From Amanita rubescens (Eukaryota; Basidiomycota; Agaricomycetes; Agaricales; Amanitaceae), in NCBI GenBank assembly GCA_015039365.1, contig WION01000002.1, positions 930,001 through 994,000 of the forward strand: a stretch of 64,000 nt of DNA, in the 5' to 3' direction. Both the position numbers and the translations under genes were made by a program. Numbering within the stretch: the first letter of the stretch is position 1; every line of letters starts with the position of its first letter. Below are positions 23,707-33,944 of the stretch, piece after piece. Below the pieces are notes generated by a model that did no database searches, was not told the DNA's origin, and was given only the letters and a program-made list of their open reading frames with translations.

Positions 23707-24061
23707 GGTTTCGCGAGGTCAAGGGAGAGGAAGAAATGGGATTGGAAGAAACGAAGCCCAGTTTTATCTCGCGCAACCATTAGGGGCGCATCCGGTCCAA
23801 GCCCGAACAGCAGGCTTGTTCACAATAGTACGGTGGCTAACAGAGTTCCTTATGTAATCGGCTCTAGTCATACTTCAGCCTCTGTTCGCTCTTGGTACGA
23901 GCCAGATGGAATCCATATACGGTCATTTGTACGTCCTTATACTTTAGACACGCAGATGACACCCGTGGTGCCCGTGCCGGTGGAACTTGTTAGCCAGCGG
24001 CACCGGCGGCCCGTGTGCGCTCATAAAAGATTCTCCATTGGGAGAGAGCGTAATCCGTCCC
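23707..24061. promoter_or_regulatory. Divergent intergenic region, kinase/polyol dehydrogenase
   Basis: 355 bp between two divergent starts. No gene and no operator that I can name. Confidence 0.45.
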
Positions 24062-25778
24062 ATGTCTGACAACCCAGCGTTTGTTTTGAAGGGTGTAGAA
24101 GATGTTGTCTATGAACAGCGACCAGTTCCTGAACGTGAGTGGTTTAGATCATATGTTCAATGGCGCCCACTCAAACTTGACGGGCATTGCAGTAAGAGAT
24201 GACGAGGTGCTCGTCGCGATCAAGAAAACAGGTAAGATATCGCAATCTCGATTCCCGTATGAATCGCTAACAGAGTCAAGGCATCTGTGGTTCAGATGTA
24301 TGCAGTGTCTGCTTTCTGCTCACCAGGCCCGTGATTTTCGACGGATCAGGTTCATTACCTCGTGCATGGAAGGATTGCTGACTTCGTGGTGGAGAAACCG
24401 ATGGTAAGCGTCACTGATCTCTTCTGTAAAAAAGAATCACTGTAATGCATATCGCTACTGCAAGGTCCTCGGTCATGAGTCTGCTGGCATAATTTCCCGT
24501 GGTAAGCTGCAAATTACGTGGCGAAGCAGGCAAATGAAGTCATAAATTCAAGTTGGGTCAAGAGTCAGTAATTTGCAAGTCGGGGACCGCGTGGCTGTGG
24601 AACCCGGTGCTACTTGTCGTGAGTTCTGACACGGTAGCTGGATCTAAGATTCATCTCAATGCTTGATGGCAGGTGTCTGCGAGTCATGCAAAAGTGGTCA
24701 ATATGAGGTGTGGGCATCGCCGTTGACCCTCTCGGTGAACGAGACTGAAGCATTCTTATTAGCTCTGTCCTGATATTATCTTCGCCGCTACGCCTCCTTA
24801 CGATGGCACCCTTCAGCGATTTTACAAGGTCCCAGCAGATTTGGTATACCCGCTTCCCGATGGCTTAACGCTAGAAGACGGTGCAATGGTACGTATATCA
24901 TTAGTTATTGTTGCGTTACTTCACATCATTCCCGTAGATGGAGCCACTGTCTGTTGGTGTCCATTCTGTTTATAGGCTAGGATGCCTGAGAGCATGTGAA
25001 TCAGTCCTAGTCTTTGGCTGCGGTCCCGTTGGATTACTCTGCATGGCTGTGGCCAAGCATTGGGAGCGTCACGCATCATTGCTGTTGATATCGCCGACTC
25101 TAGGCTCAAATTTGCTAAAGAATACGTGGCAACGGATGTCTTCAGGCCACCCAAGCGTGAGGAAGGGGAGAATTCGCTGGTGTACAGCCGAAGGAGTGGC
25201 GATGAATTGAAGCGACGTCTCAATTTGTCTGACAGAGGAAAGCATGGGGTCGACCTCGTCATCGATGCCAGTGGGGCAGAAGTGTCGATCCAAACAGCAT
25301 TCTACGCAGTCAAAGTAGGAGGCAGAATAGTTCAAGAAAGTACTTTCTTTTATCTTTCACCGCCGATGCTAAGATGCGTAGGTCGGAATGGGAAAACCAG
25401 ATGTAACGATTGACCTCGGGATGTTGATGACCAAGGAGGTTACCTACAAGGGCTCGTTTCGCTATGGAGTCAGTCGTTCCTTTGATATTGACCAATGCCT
25501 TGTATTGAATCATGTTCAACTAGCCGGGAGATTATTCTCTCGCTATCTCCCTTGTGGCTCAAGGGAAGATTAACTTGAAGCCTCTGGTTACACATCGGTT
25601 GGTCTTCAACTCATTTGCGTGATATAGATCTTACTGAAGTACGCACGAATGTTGCAGTTTCCCTTTTACAGATGCGATCACTGCGTTCCAGGCCACCAGG
25701 AGGGGCAGAAGTGCAGATGGGAAGGAGATTATTAAAGCTATTATATCTGGCCCAGACACTGCAGTGGATGAGAATTGA
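24062..25778 (+). pseudogene. Xylitol/sorbitol dehydrogenase (zinc MDR), frame disrupted
   Basis: NAD-dependent polyol dehydrogenase of pentose/hexitol catabolism (D-xylulose reductase or L-arabinitol dehydrogenase type). Exons give MSDNPAFVLKGVEDVVYEQR, KKTGICGSDVHYLVHGRIAD with the catalytic zinc Cys, VLGHESAGII with His-Glu, VGDRVAVEPGATCRVCESC with the structural zinc cysteines, FGCGPVGLL (Rossmann) and VDIADSRLKFAKEY. The frame breaks at about 25057-25060: MAVAK and LGASRIIAV are in different frames, as if one G were missing from AAGGCATTG. Two further faults: the intron after GGRIVQ has GAAAGT where GT is expected (25335), and the last junction (THR to DAITAFQATRRG, 25602-25671) is one base out of phase. 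The end GPDTAVDEN stops at 25778. Probably a damaged gene or local base errors; enzyme family is certain. Confidence 0.75.
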
Positions 25779-25875
25779 AGATGACCGATTTTTGTACAGT
25801 AAACAATATGCTAGCCTAAAAAGACTAAGTTGGAAAATGAACTTCACCATTTGAGGTTCAAGTTTACGTACCATC

Positions 25876-26979
25876 ATGATGGGAGGCGCGTTCAAAGGTC
25901 GAAACCTGTACTATTTGCGCCTCAAGGGGACTGTCCTCCCCCTCTATGTTGGTACATTTCACACCCATTCGCCACGTTTATTCACGCTATATGCCAGGTG
26001 TTCCTTGACGAGAAGCACATCAACTGGATGAATGACATCACATTCCAACGTGTGCTATCCGATTTGCGCCCCCAGTCAGTTCTGAAAACGACCTGTTAAA
26101 TCATTTAACGTGCGATGATGACAGTATCATTTCCGGGCTAATTGGTGCTACGAAGGCAGGAAAGATAAACACCATACGAGGAGGTGAGAGATTGCCATTG
26201 CGGCATCACTAACGTCCAAGTTTATGACATCGATGCATAGACGAATATCAGTTTTGCTACTTTTTTCGGAACGCAGATCATCATTCGGTATTGTTGAAGG
26301 TCAGTTGTATATTCGCTCAGTTGTTATGCTCAAGACCTGACATTGTTTCGAAAGCGAAGATTTTATACTACTGATCCTTCTACGGGTAACAATAAGGGCA
26401 AGAGAAAATCAAGGTCAAAAGATGCAGTTAGCACAGAACTGCGCAGAAAATCAAAAAGAAAACGTAGAGAAAGACAGGACATGGAAGTCGATCAGGAAGT
26501 TGTCTCTGCCGAGGAAGTCACGGATGCAGTCGCAGGTGGCAACGAAGAACCCGGATCTTCATCTACTCGCGGTCTGTCCGAAGGTCCCGATACCAGTTTG
26601 CTGGTCACGAACGATGGTATGGATTTAGAGCCCGAGGAGGAGGAGAAACCCAAGCCTCGGTTGCGACTTACATATGACGGCCTTCGACTCAACAGTCAAT
26701 GCCTCTGTGTTGTAGTAGAGCCAATACAAAAGAAAGTCAACGACGAACGTGGACCGCCATCTATGGTAGCTAACGAACCGGAACGACAACCACTTTTCTT
26801 ATCAGAAGAAGATTATAATGAAGAGGAGGATCAGCCTTCAGGAGTAGAAGGGGACATGATGACATTTAGTCAACGGCTTCATGCAATGGTGGATTACACA
26901 ACGGGTGTAGTAGATGATGGCGAAGACGCAGAAGGAGATGTATTTCTAGGTGATGCAGACGATGCAAGAGAGTTTTAGA
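25876..26979 (+). CDS. Conserved fungal protein of unknown function
   Basis: I do not recognise the family. The start at 25876 (MMGGAFKGRNLYYLRLKGTV) is followed by short exons: KHINWMNDITFQRVLSDLRP, IISGLIGATKAGKINTIRGG, DEYQFCYFFRNADHHSVLLK, and a long last exon. That exon has a basic nuclear-type patch (KGKRKSRSKDAVSTELRRKS), an acidic middle, KPRLRLTYDGLRLNSQCLC, then an acidic C-terminus ending DADDAREF. The N-terminal half looks conserved and globular, the C-terminal half disordered. The first intron uses a weak GTTGGT donor. It lies 97 bp behind the dehydrogenase on the same strand. Its 3' half is present again, decayed, at 29.9-30.4 kb. Confidence 0.65.
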
Positions 26980-27000
26980 TGTTTTGTGCTCGTCCAATCT
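26447..27000. repeat. Direct repeat, left copy (3' half of unknown gene)
   Basis: This segment matches 29909-30417 in the same orientation, about 3.46 kb away. Shared landmarks include AAAATCAAAAAGAAAACGTA, TCTACTCGCGGTCTGT, TCAACGGCTTCATGCAATGG, the stop-codon region GAGTTTTAGAT and the terminal GCTCGTCCAATCT, after which similarity ends abruptly. This copy is the intact coding one. Confidence 0.9.
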
Positions 27001-27309
27001 ATAGCGACACGAATAAACCTTGTCAGGCAAGGTAATATTTGTTAGTGCTCTCCGAGGTGCCTATGCTTTAGCGTTGTTCAGTCATGAGAAGGCGGTGATG
27101 CGAGAGAGGAGAAAACCGTGACTGCGTAATGATGCGTAATGATGCGTGATGTCATTCTTTATTTGGTGATATTTTAAAGCGACAGTGATTGTCTCGCGCA
27201 CTGGTACGCTTCCAACTCCGAGGTAAGTGGCACACGTAGAGGATGAGAAATTCATAGTGTTCAGGACACTGGTACTAAACCAGAACGCCACGCTCGGACC
27301 ACAGTAATA
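27001..27309. other. Upstream region of the Uma2-like gene, with short tandem repeat
   Basis: 309 bp of non-coding sequence at the left edge of the island. A 10-bp unit TGCGTAATGA is repeated about three times at 27123-27152, the third copy imperfect. A 96-codon frame on the minus strand has no recognisable features. Confidence 0.5.
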
Positions 27310-28310
27310 ATGAACCCTCCTCCCAACGAAACCACGTACACTACATACAGAAAAGCTGTCAACCAAATTCAATCAAAAATAAAGGGGTGAGCTAGCCTGC
27401 TCGTAACCTTATGGTATATCTCATCTACCTCACATTTGCAGAGCTGACAACAGAAGTGTACATATATATGCTTTTAATATATGTCCAGAACAACTGAAAT
27501 CTGCCCATGACTTGCTTGACAAATCAGAGGGACGAAAGGCAATGAGGTTAGTTTAAATTCTACCAAGGCCCAATTTCTGACATTGTTCTAGGGTAACATA
27601 TAGTGATGACCACAACTTCATTGTTAGGCACATGGGAGGTCGAGTCCACGAGGAGGCTCGTGTCTACTGGACTGCCACCTGTTTCACTGCTCTTGTGCAA
27701 TTGACCTTGTCACCACATCCTGCAAATCCTCCAGGATGCAGGGGCATTGGAGCAACAAGTACATTTGATACAATATGTAATCTGAGTCTGGGTTCACCTT
27801 TCTTCCCCCAGGCTTTGAATTTGGATTGAGGATGAAGCAGGCAGATAGTGGTATCCGGCCTGCCCAATCTCGCCTTCCTAGCATTGTACTTGAGGTGGGG
27901 GATTCAGAAAGTCTTATGCAGCTAAAAATTGATGCAAGGCTTTGGCTTGAAGATATGCCTGAGGTTAGCCAATTTCTTCCTTTGTTGCCACTCACTCACT
28001 GGAACTTCTTCAGGTGCAGTTAGTCATCCTTCTTTTGATCAGCCCCCCCATTGCCCCCCACCCCACCCTTCCAAGAATCATCATCCAATTGTGGTGGGGC
28101 TATTCCCCCAATAATCCTCCACAGTCAGCAGCAGCTCAGCAAAGGCAAGCCCGCATGGTCTGGGAAGCTGACTGGACTCATTCTGCAACACCATTTTACA
28201 TACTGTTTTCTGACATCTTCAGAGGACTGGTGCCAGCAGATTATGGTGACAATGACCATGTGCATTTGGATACTGTAGCTTGGCGGCAGTCTATCATTGA
28301 TTCATGGTAA
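27310..28310 (+). CDS. Uma2-like PD-(D/E)XK-fold protein, basidiomycete family
   Basis: The start ATG at 27310 opens MNPPPNETTYTTYRKAVNQ. Introns with clean borders (GGTGAGC/TTTGCAG, GTTAGT/TTCTAG, TGTAATC/CCCCAG) lead to RSVHIYAFNICPEQL, DDHNFIVRHMGGRVHEEARV, FEFGLRMKQADSGIRPAQ, LPSIVLEVGDSESLMQLKID and MPEVQLVILLLISPP. The C-terminus is VHLDTVAWRQSIIDSW. The pattern hydrophobic strand-EVG-SES-(x)n-K-D-x-x-x-W resembles the Uma2 restriction-endonuclease-like core (PD-xn-EV-SPS-D-K), a family I recall as expanded in mushroom genomes with no proven function. The position of the acidic 'PD' is occupied by PS here, so catalytic activity is doubtful. About 270 residues, no targeting signal. Convergent with the ubiquitin fusion. 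Confidence 0.72.
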
Positions 28311-28645
28311 TTGTCATTACTTTTGAAGATCTGTTTCGTATTGAAGTTACATAACTTGAGATTGCAGTGTCTCCTCCAATTTTCACTGTATATATACATA
28401 TATATTGTATTTAAACCATAAACACTCAGTTGTTCAACAGACTCTACATTTTTCCCATTGTTCCTTGAATTATTTTTTTAATTACTTTTGTGTCTTTGTG
28501 CACCTTCTTTTACTTTTGAATCACTTGTAGGGATACTAGCATAAGACAATTTAAAAGTGATGAAAGTTGACAAAAGTATTCAGTTGAAATTCCAAAAGAA
28601 AAGTACATTTTGCTGATAAAAGAAATCAGGGATATAATTCTGCAT
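28311..28645. other. Intergenic region between convergent island genes
   Basis: 335 bp, very AT-rich, with a TATATACATATATA tract near 28390-28405. It presumably holds both 3' UTRs. No gene is seen. Confidence 0.5.
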
Positions 28646-29639
28646 CTACTGGTTTGCCTCTTGAGAAGTAACATAGCTCTTGATAGTCTCAACAATCCTC
28701 CCAAGAGCTGCCCAAGAATCATGTGAAGTAATATCCATATTCCAACAATCTGGGCTGGCAGCTTTCAAAGAGTCTGCTGCAGCAACATCCAGTACAGGGT
28801 GACCATCCTCACTACCTTTGCCTTTCAAGGTATAATATGCCCTCCACTTTTTTCCAATTGCAGAAATGGCATACAAGTGGTCTGCAAACTGGTTGGTTGG
28901 CCCAACCACATCAAGGTGCTCAATGGCCTGGACAATGGCAGCACTACGTGTTGAGTCTGAACAGAAGTCCAAAGGAGGTGCAATCTCAACAAGCAACAGT
29001 GGGTGGTGAGAATACCTGATAATGAATGTGATAGTGGAGTCATCATCAGTTTCTGAGGAGTTGTCTGTTTCTTCAAAGTTTGGAATGGACCACTTGGGGC
29101 AGACATCATAGCCTTCAGTTGGGGGGAACCAATAGGATAAAATCTTGCCATAGAGGGGGAAAAACTTTGTTTCAATGTCTTCATCCTCAGCATTCAACTC
29201 AGGATCAGCAGCATCATTTAAAATGTACTGTGGGTAGTTGCCACCATGAAGGCGGAGGACTAAACAAAGTATCAGCATTAATCATACAGTATACTACTAG
29301 GGTACAGTAACTAACCTAGATGAAGGGTTGACTCCTTCCTGATGTTGTAATCTGAGAGGTGATGGACATCATTCAACTGTTTCCCAGCAAAAATGAGACC
29401 TAGAGTCAGGCTGCATTAGTGAAACAAGATAATGTGGAAAAGTGGGTAGGCAGACGCTGTTGATCTGTAGAGATGCTGCAATACAATGTAATGCACATTG
29501 GTTAACCAGCAACCAGGAGATCTCTGAAAACTCACCTTTCCCTAGCTTGAATCTTGATTTTAACATCAAGAATAGTGTCAGAGGGCTCAGTCTCAATAGT
29601 GATTGTCTTTCCAGTGAGTGTCTCCACGAAGATCTGCAT
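28646..29639 (-). CDS. Ubiquitin fused to an unknown basidiomycete domain
   Basis: The ATG at 29639 opens [20 protein letters not shown], unmistakably ubiquitin. Three clean GT-AG introns then give [41 protein letters not shown] and VLRLHGG, completing the 76-residue fold through Gly-Gly. Compared with canonical ubiquitin, K6 is Glu, K33 Arg, R74 His, and K11, K27, K29, K48 and K63 remain. Directly after GG begins [14 protein letters not shown] and a domain of about 195 residues: an acidic linker, WSIPNF, then [50 protein letters not shown] and [13 protein letters not shown] recall this C-terminal family as common in Agaricomycetes, possibly PD-(D/E)XK-like with EIKPP; here the Lys is Ala. 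Cleavage after GG by deubiquitinases would free the domain; this is inference. Stop at 28646-28648. Confidence 0.82.
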
Positions 29640-29908
29640 CACGATGGTGAGGGAAATCTGCAGGTGGTGAAACACGAATTACTAATATAATTCAGCCTGA
29701 CAAATAATGTCTGGTCGACTCCGCTGCCATCATGGACTGCTCGCCATCCTCCAACTTTACCTACCACTCAATGCCATCTTCAGTTCAAGCGGAGCCTTCC
29801 CATCTCCATCTCACACCCGCCAGAAGCGCAGCGCTCCCTCAGTTATCCTCGCAATTCACTACTAAGCAGCCAGCACGCTTCCTTGACCCTTGACCAAGAA
29901 CCACGCAT

Positions 29909-30417
29909 AAAATCAAAAAGAAAACGTAGAGAAAGACAGGACACGGAGTCGATCAGCTTGAAGTTGTATCTGTCATCTACTCGCGGTCTGTTCGAAGGTC
30001 CCGACACGCCCAGTTTGCCGGTCACGAACGATGCTAAGAATTTAGAACCCGAGGAGGAGGGGAAACCCAAGCCTCGGTTGCGACACAGTGAGGGTTTTCG
30101 ACTCAATAGTCAATGCCTCTGTGTTGTAGTAGAGCCAATATAAAAGAAAAGCCAACGACGAACGTGGACCGCCACCTGTGGCAGCTAATGAACCGGAGCG
30201 ACAACCACTTTTCTTATCAGAAGAAGATTGAAGAGAAGGATCAGCCTTCGGGCCTCAGGCGTCAAAGGGGACATGATGACATTTAGTCAACGGCTTCATG
30301 CAATGGTGGATTACACGACGGGTGTAGTAGATGATGGCGAAGACACAGAAGAAGATGTATTTCTAGGTGATGCAGACGATGCAAGGGAGTTTTAGATATT
30401 TTATGCTCGTCCAATCT
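29909..30417 (+). pseudogene. Decayed direct duplicate of the unknown gene's 3' half
   Basis: Same-strand copy of 26447-27000. It lacks about 48 nt after GAAGTTGTATCTGTC, has an in-frame TAA after GTAGTAGAGCCAATA, a shortened EEDYNEE segment, and further indels, so it cannot encode the original product. The 5' part and introns of the parent gene are absent. Its final 17 bases overlap the last codons and stop of the MEF2 gene on the other strand. Confidence 0.88.
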
Positions 30418-32865
30418 CCTTCATAATCTCTATTCGTCGCTCTGGTGTCACTTCTCGGAAGCCTGCATTCTGCATCTCAAAAACTCCATAACCACCGGAA
30501 AGAGCCCGCAAGCGAACTGAGTAATCTAGAAACCGACTCAATGGCGCCAATGCATGGAGTGAGCGCTTGAGCTCAGGCATTGAATGCTTTCTAAGTGCGT
30601 TTGTGCGGGAAGGAGATAACCACGGTGGTGGCATATAGACGTTCTGTTCGAAGGATTCCATGGCGTCGACGTCAGTTCCAATACTGAGATCTTGCACTTC
30701 GCCACCATGTTCCGTCAAGTCTTTAACAACTTTTCCCAAACTACCTTCGTTGATGTTAACCTTGAGGAGTACATAGGGTTCGAGTATCGGGCCAGGACCT
30801 GCAGCACGAAGATGATCTCGCAATATGGCTGCGGTCGCTCCGGCAAGGAAGGATGGCGAAACTGAGGGCGGCAGTGTGTATCCTTTTACTTTTATCCGTA
30901 GGTTCGTCATGGGAAGGGAGGTGTGCGGTGAATTCGACAGGATACTCGAGATTCCTTGAGCTATGAAGGATTCGGGCGTCCCTGTGGCTGATTCTGGTGA
31001 CAGCAGGGGCATTTCCCCACTGTCGAGTACGACGTTTCCGTCCCACATGGGATCTCCAATATCCTCAAGCGGATTAATGTCTAGGTCGACAGCGATCGAG
31101 ATGCGTTTTCCTCCCGCATCGACTTGCCAAGCTGCGACGTCCCTCGAATTCTGTATGGCTCCCAATCCTTCTCGATAGCTAACACGACACTTTCCAAACT
31201 CAAAGCGTGCTTTCCATTCATTTCTGAGTCTGCCTTCGATGATCTCCAAATGCAGGGCTCCAAGACCATGGACTACGAGTTGGCCTTCTTGGGTCTCGAC
31301 TCGGACTGAAGGGTCGGTCCGGATCAATGCCTGCAGAGCCTCTTGGACTGGTTCCAGATCGGAATGCGATTGAGGAATGACTGAGGTTGAAATAACCGCT
31401 GGCGGAGGAATTATGTCGCGCATCAGTGATCGACGATCAGCGTGCCCGCCAACTGATACCAACGTATCGCCAGTTCGCGTGTGCTTTAGGCCTAAAATAA
31501 CGCCCACAGAACCGAAAGAGAGCTCGTCCACCTCCTCGGCATTAGACGCATAAAGCAGAATTATCTTTGAGACCTTCTCGCGTTGATTCCTGTTCCTGTT
31601 AAAAATAGTAGATTGACGTGTCAATTTACCTACTAGCATGAGCACAAGGGATACGCAATGAGGCTAGAACTGACCGGAATAGACACGGACAAAGGTCATC
31701 CATCCACGTTTGCTGTCCCATGTCACTTTCCATGCAAGCATTCCGAGAGGGGGGTTCCGACTTTGTGGTTCAATGGATACATCGAGGGGGCTTGCGAGTA
31801 GTTCGCCGGCATAATCCAAGAGGAGTTCGGTTCCAATATGTTTTATAGCAGATCCACACAAAACAGGTACAATGGCGGTGCTTAGAGTAGCTTGACGAAG
31901 GCAGCGCTTAATGAGAGTACTTGAGATGTCCAGATACGCATCCGCGTTCGGGGGCCGATTGAGCAATGCCTCCAGTAGTTCGTCAGAGGACATGGACAAG
32001 TTGTCCAACAACTGAGTACGGGATTCAAATAAATGGGGAAGAATGGGGTGATCTTTTGAGATAAAATCTAGGCGTTGCAAATCTTGTGGCGTCTCGGGCA
32101 GAGCATAAATTGCATGATCATTACCATTCCATTTCCAAACCTTCCAGTTGACAAGGTCAACTAACCCTTGCAGGCCAGGCTCAGCGCGGGTATAGTCAGT
32201 AGGGTCAAAAGACGAGATGGGTAAAGTGAGAGTCAAGGGGTGCGAGTGAAGTCGATGTCGGAGAATGGACGACATTGATGCATGGACCGATGCACCTGGG
32301 CGATCTAACTTATTGAGAAAAATAATTCTGGATGTCACTGCATACCTACGAGTGTCATTAACAGGCCGGAAAAAAGAGTTGACGGTCGAAAACTAACCGG
32401 TCTAACTGTCTCCAAACGCCCATGGTTTGTGGCTCCACGCCCTCAACAGAATCCATAAGTAGGACAGCGCCATCGACAACGCGACTGGCACCCTCAACCT
32501 CCATGCCGAAATCAGCATGTCCAGGTGTGTCTATTAGATTGAACAACCACTTTCTCCAATGGACAGGTATGCTAGCGGATTGGATGGTTATTCCACGTTC
32601 CCTTTCTTCGGGTAAGAAGTCCGTCGTTGTGCTACCCGTATCAACTGAGCCAGCGACCGAGAGATAGGACGACCTGAGAAGAATGGACTCTGTCATTGTT
32701 GTCTTGCCTGAGTCTGCAGGGACGGTGAGCGAGCTGTCGAAGAGCCGAGTGTAGAGGCGGACCAATATGAGCTACGACTGCAAGGTTGCGAATTAATGAA
32801 GGATCATGAGCGGCATCGGTGGAATACCGGCGCGCAGACTTTAGTATAAGTTGACGTCGTAGCAT
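30401..32865 (-). CDS. MEF2: Mitochondrial elongation factor G2 (ribosome-recycling GTPase)
   Basis: Mitochondrial EF-G2 splits the post-termination ribosome with recycling factor. The start at 32865 opens an Arg-rich presequence (MLRRQLILKSARRYSTDA), then NLAVVAHIDSGKTTMTES after a short intron (G1). Next come TTDFLPEERERGITIQSA (G2), LIDTPGHADF (G3) and IIFLNKLDRPGA (G4). The long last exon holds SVGVILGLKHTRTGDTL, QLVVHGLGALHLEIIEGRL, the EF-G IV domain YTLPPSVSPSFLAGAT and the C-terminal ALSGGYGVFEMQNAGFREV. Stop TTA (complement) at 30401-30403. The SALQALIRTDPSV-type domain III and overall order favour EF-G2 over EF-G1. The stop codon lies within the repeated sequence. Its start is only 21 bp from that of STE14. 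Confidence 0.92.
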
Positions 32866-32886
32866 GAGATAAAAATAAACTCTACA
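32866..32886. promoter_or_regulatory. 21-bp gap between divergent start codons, MEF2/STE14
   Basis: Only 21 bp separate ATG of MEF2 (minus) and ATG of STE14 (plus). No other in-frame Met is available early in STE14. Promoter elements must lie within the opposite gene's coding region. Confidence 0.65.
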
Positions 32887-33859
32887 ATGGAACGGCAACA
32901 GCAAACATTATCATCTCACCCACTTCGAACAATTCCCATTCCCTCTACAACTCAGCCCCATGAAAATATACCTAATACCCCACTCGCAGTTGCAACTATT
33001 GCATTTCTTCTGGGAGCAGTGTGCGCCCTGGGTTTCCTGACCTTCGTCGTCGGGGGATTCCAGTCATATTGGTGGTCGACATATCAACTAGGTTTTTTCG
33101 TTGCTGCCTGGGCTGCCTTCCATTGGGCAGAGTTTGCTGTCACCGCCGGCTGGAATCTGGAGAAATGCAGCGTCGATTGTACGTTACCTTCACCTTTAAC
33201 GTTCCTCTCCCTGCCTGAAAAGCGCACTCTCAAGCATTTCTCCTGGACAATGGCACCACGTATCACATTGCAAATGGATCTGCCTTGGTGGAATACCTAG
33301 TGACACTGTACTTTTGGCCAAACTCCAAATCAACTAAATTCGTCAGCGCTATCGGTGAGAATGACCGTAACCAAGGTGGTTTTGGACCTACGAATATAAT
33401 TTAGGTGTTTTAATGGTTTTAATCGGTCAAGCACTGCGATCTGCCGCGATGATTCATGCAACTACTAATTTTTCCCATTTAGTCGCAATGCATAAGCGCG
33501 AGTCGCACAAACTTGTTACGGATGGTGTATACGCGTAAGCATCAATTTGTGGTCATGAGAGACGTCGTTGGCTTAGTTGTATCAGATGGTTTCGGCATCC
33601 CTCATATGCTGGTTTTTTCTACTGGGCGCTGGGGACGCAACTCGTTCTTCAAAATCCCTTCAGTTTCGTACTATTCTTTGTTCTCCTCTGGCGATTCTTT
33701 TACTACAGGACTCGAGGTTTGCTTTTATTCCCCATCTCTTGCTGTGGCAGAGCTAACCCTGTCGCAATAGATGAAGAAAAATCCCTCGTTACTTTCTTCG
33801 GTGATGAATATGTTCGATACCGTCATCGTGTTGGAACTAGAATACCGTTTATCCCCTGA
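32887..33859 (+). CDS. STE14: Isoprenylcysteine carboxyl methyltransferase
   Basis: An ER-membrane enzyme that methylates the C-terminal prenylcysteine of CaaX proteins such as Ras and mating pheromone. The start is at 32887 (MERQQQTLSSHP). Transmembrane segments are VATIAFLLGAVCALGFLTFV and LGFFVAAWAAFHWAEF. An exon with FLLDNGTTYHIANGSALVEY is followed by VLMVLIGQALRSAAM and ATTNFSHLVAMHKRESHKLV. The SAM-site signature is DGVYA + WFRHPSYAGFFYWALGTQ (RHPxYxG), followed by NPFSFVLFFVLLWRFF and EEKSLVTFFGDEYVRYRHRV, the Glu-rich C-terminal motif. Five exons with canonical borders; stop at 33857-33859. Tail-to-tail with RPL9, 85 bp apart. Confidence 0.93.
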
Positions 33860-33944
33860 ACCATAGGCTTACACTCGTAGGCACGATATAATGCGTAGAA
33901 TATCTCAAGGATGCAATATGTGAGAGAGTATTAACATTGCGAAA

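Noticed and set aside
26447..30417. Direct repeats interpreted as LTRs of a retrotransposon
   Set aside because: The repeats contain coding sequence of the neighbouring host gene, and no gag/pol, primer-binding site or TG...CA ends are seen.
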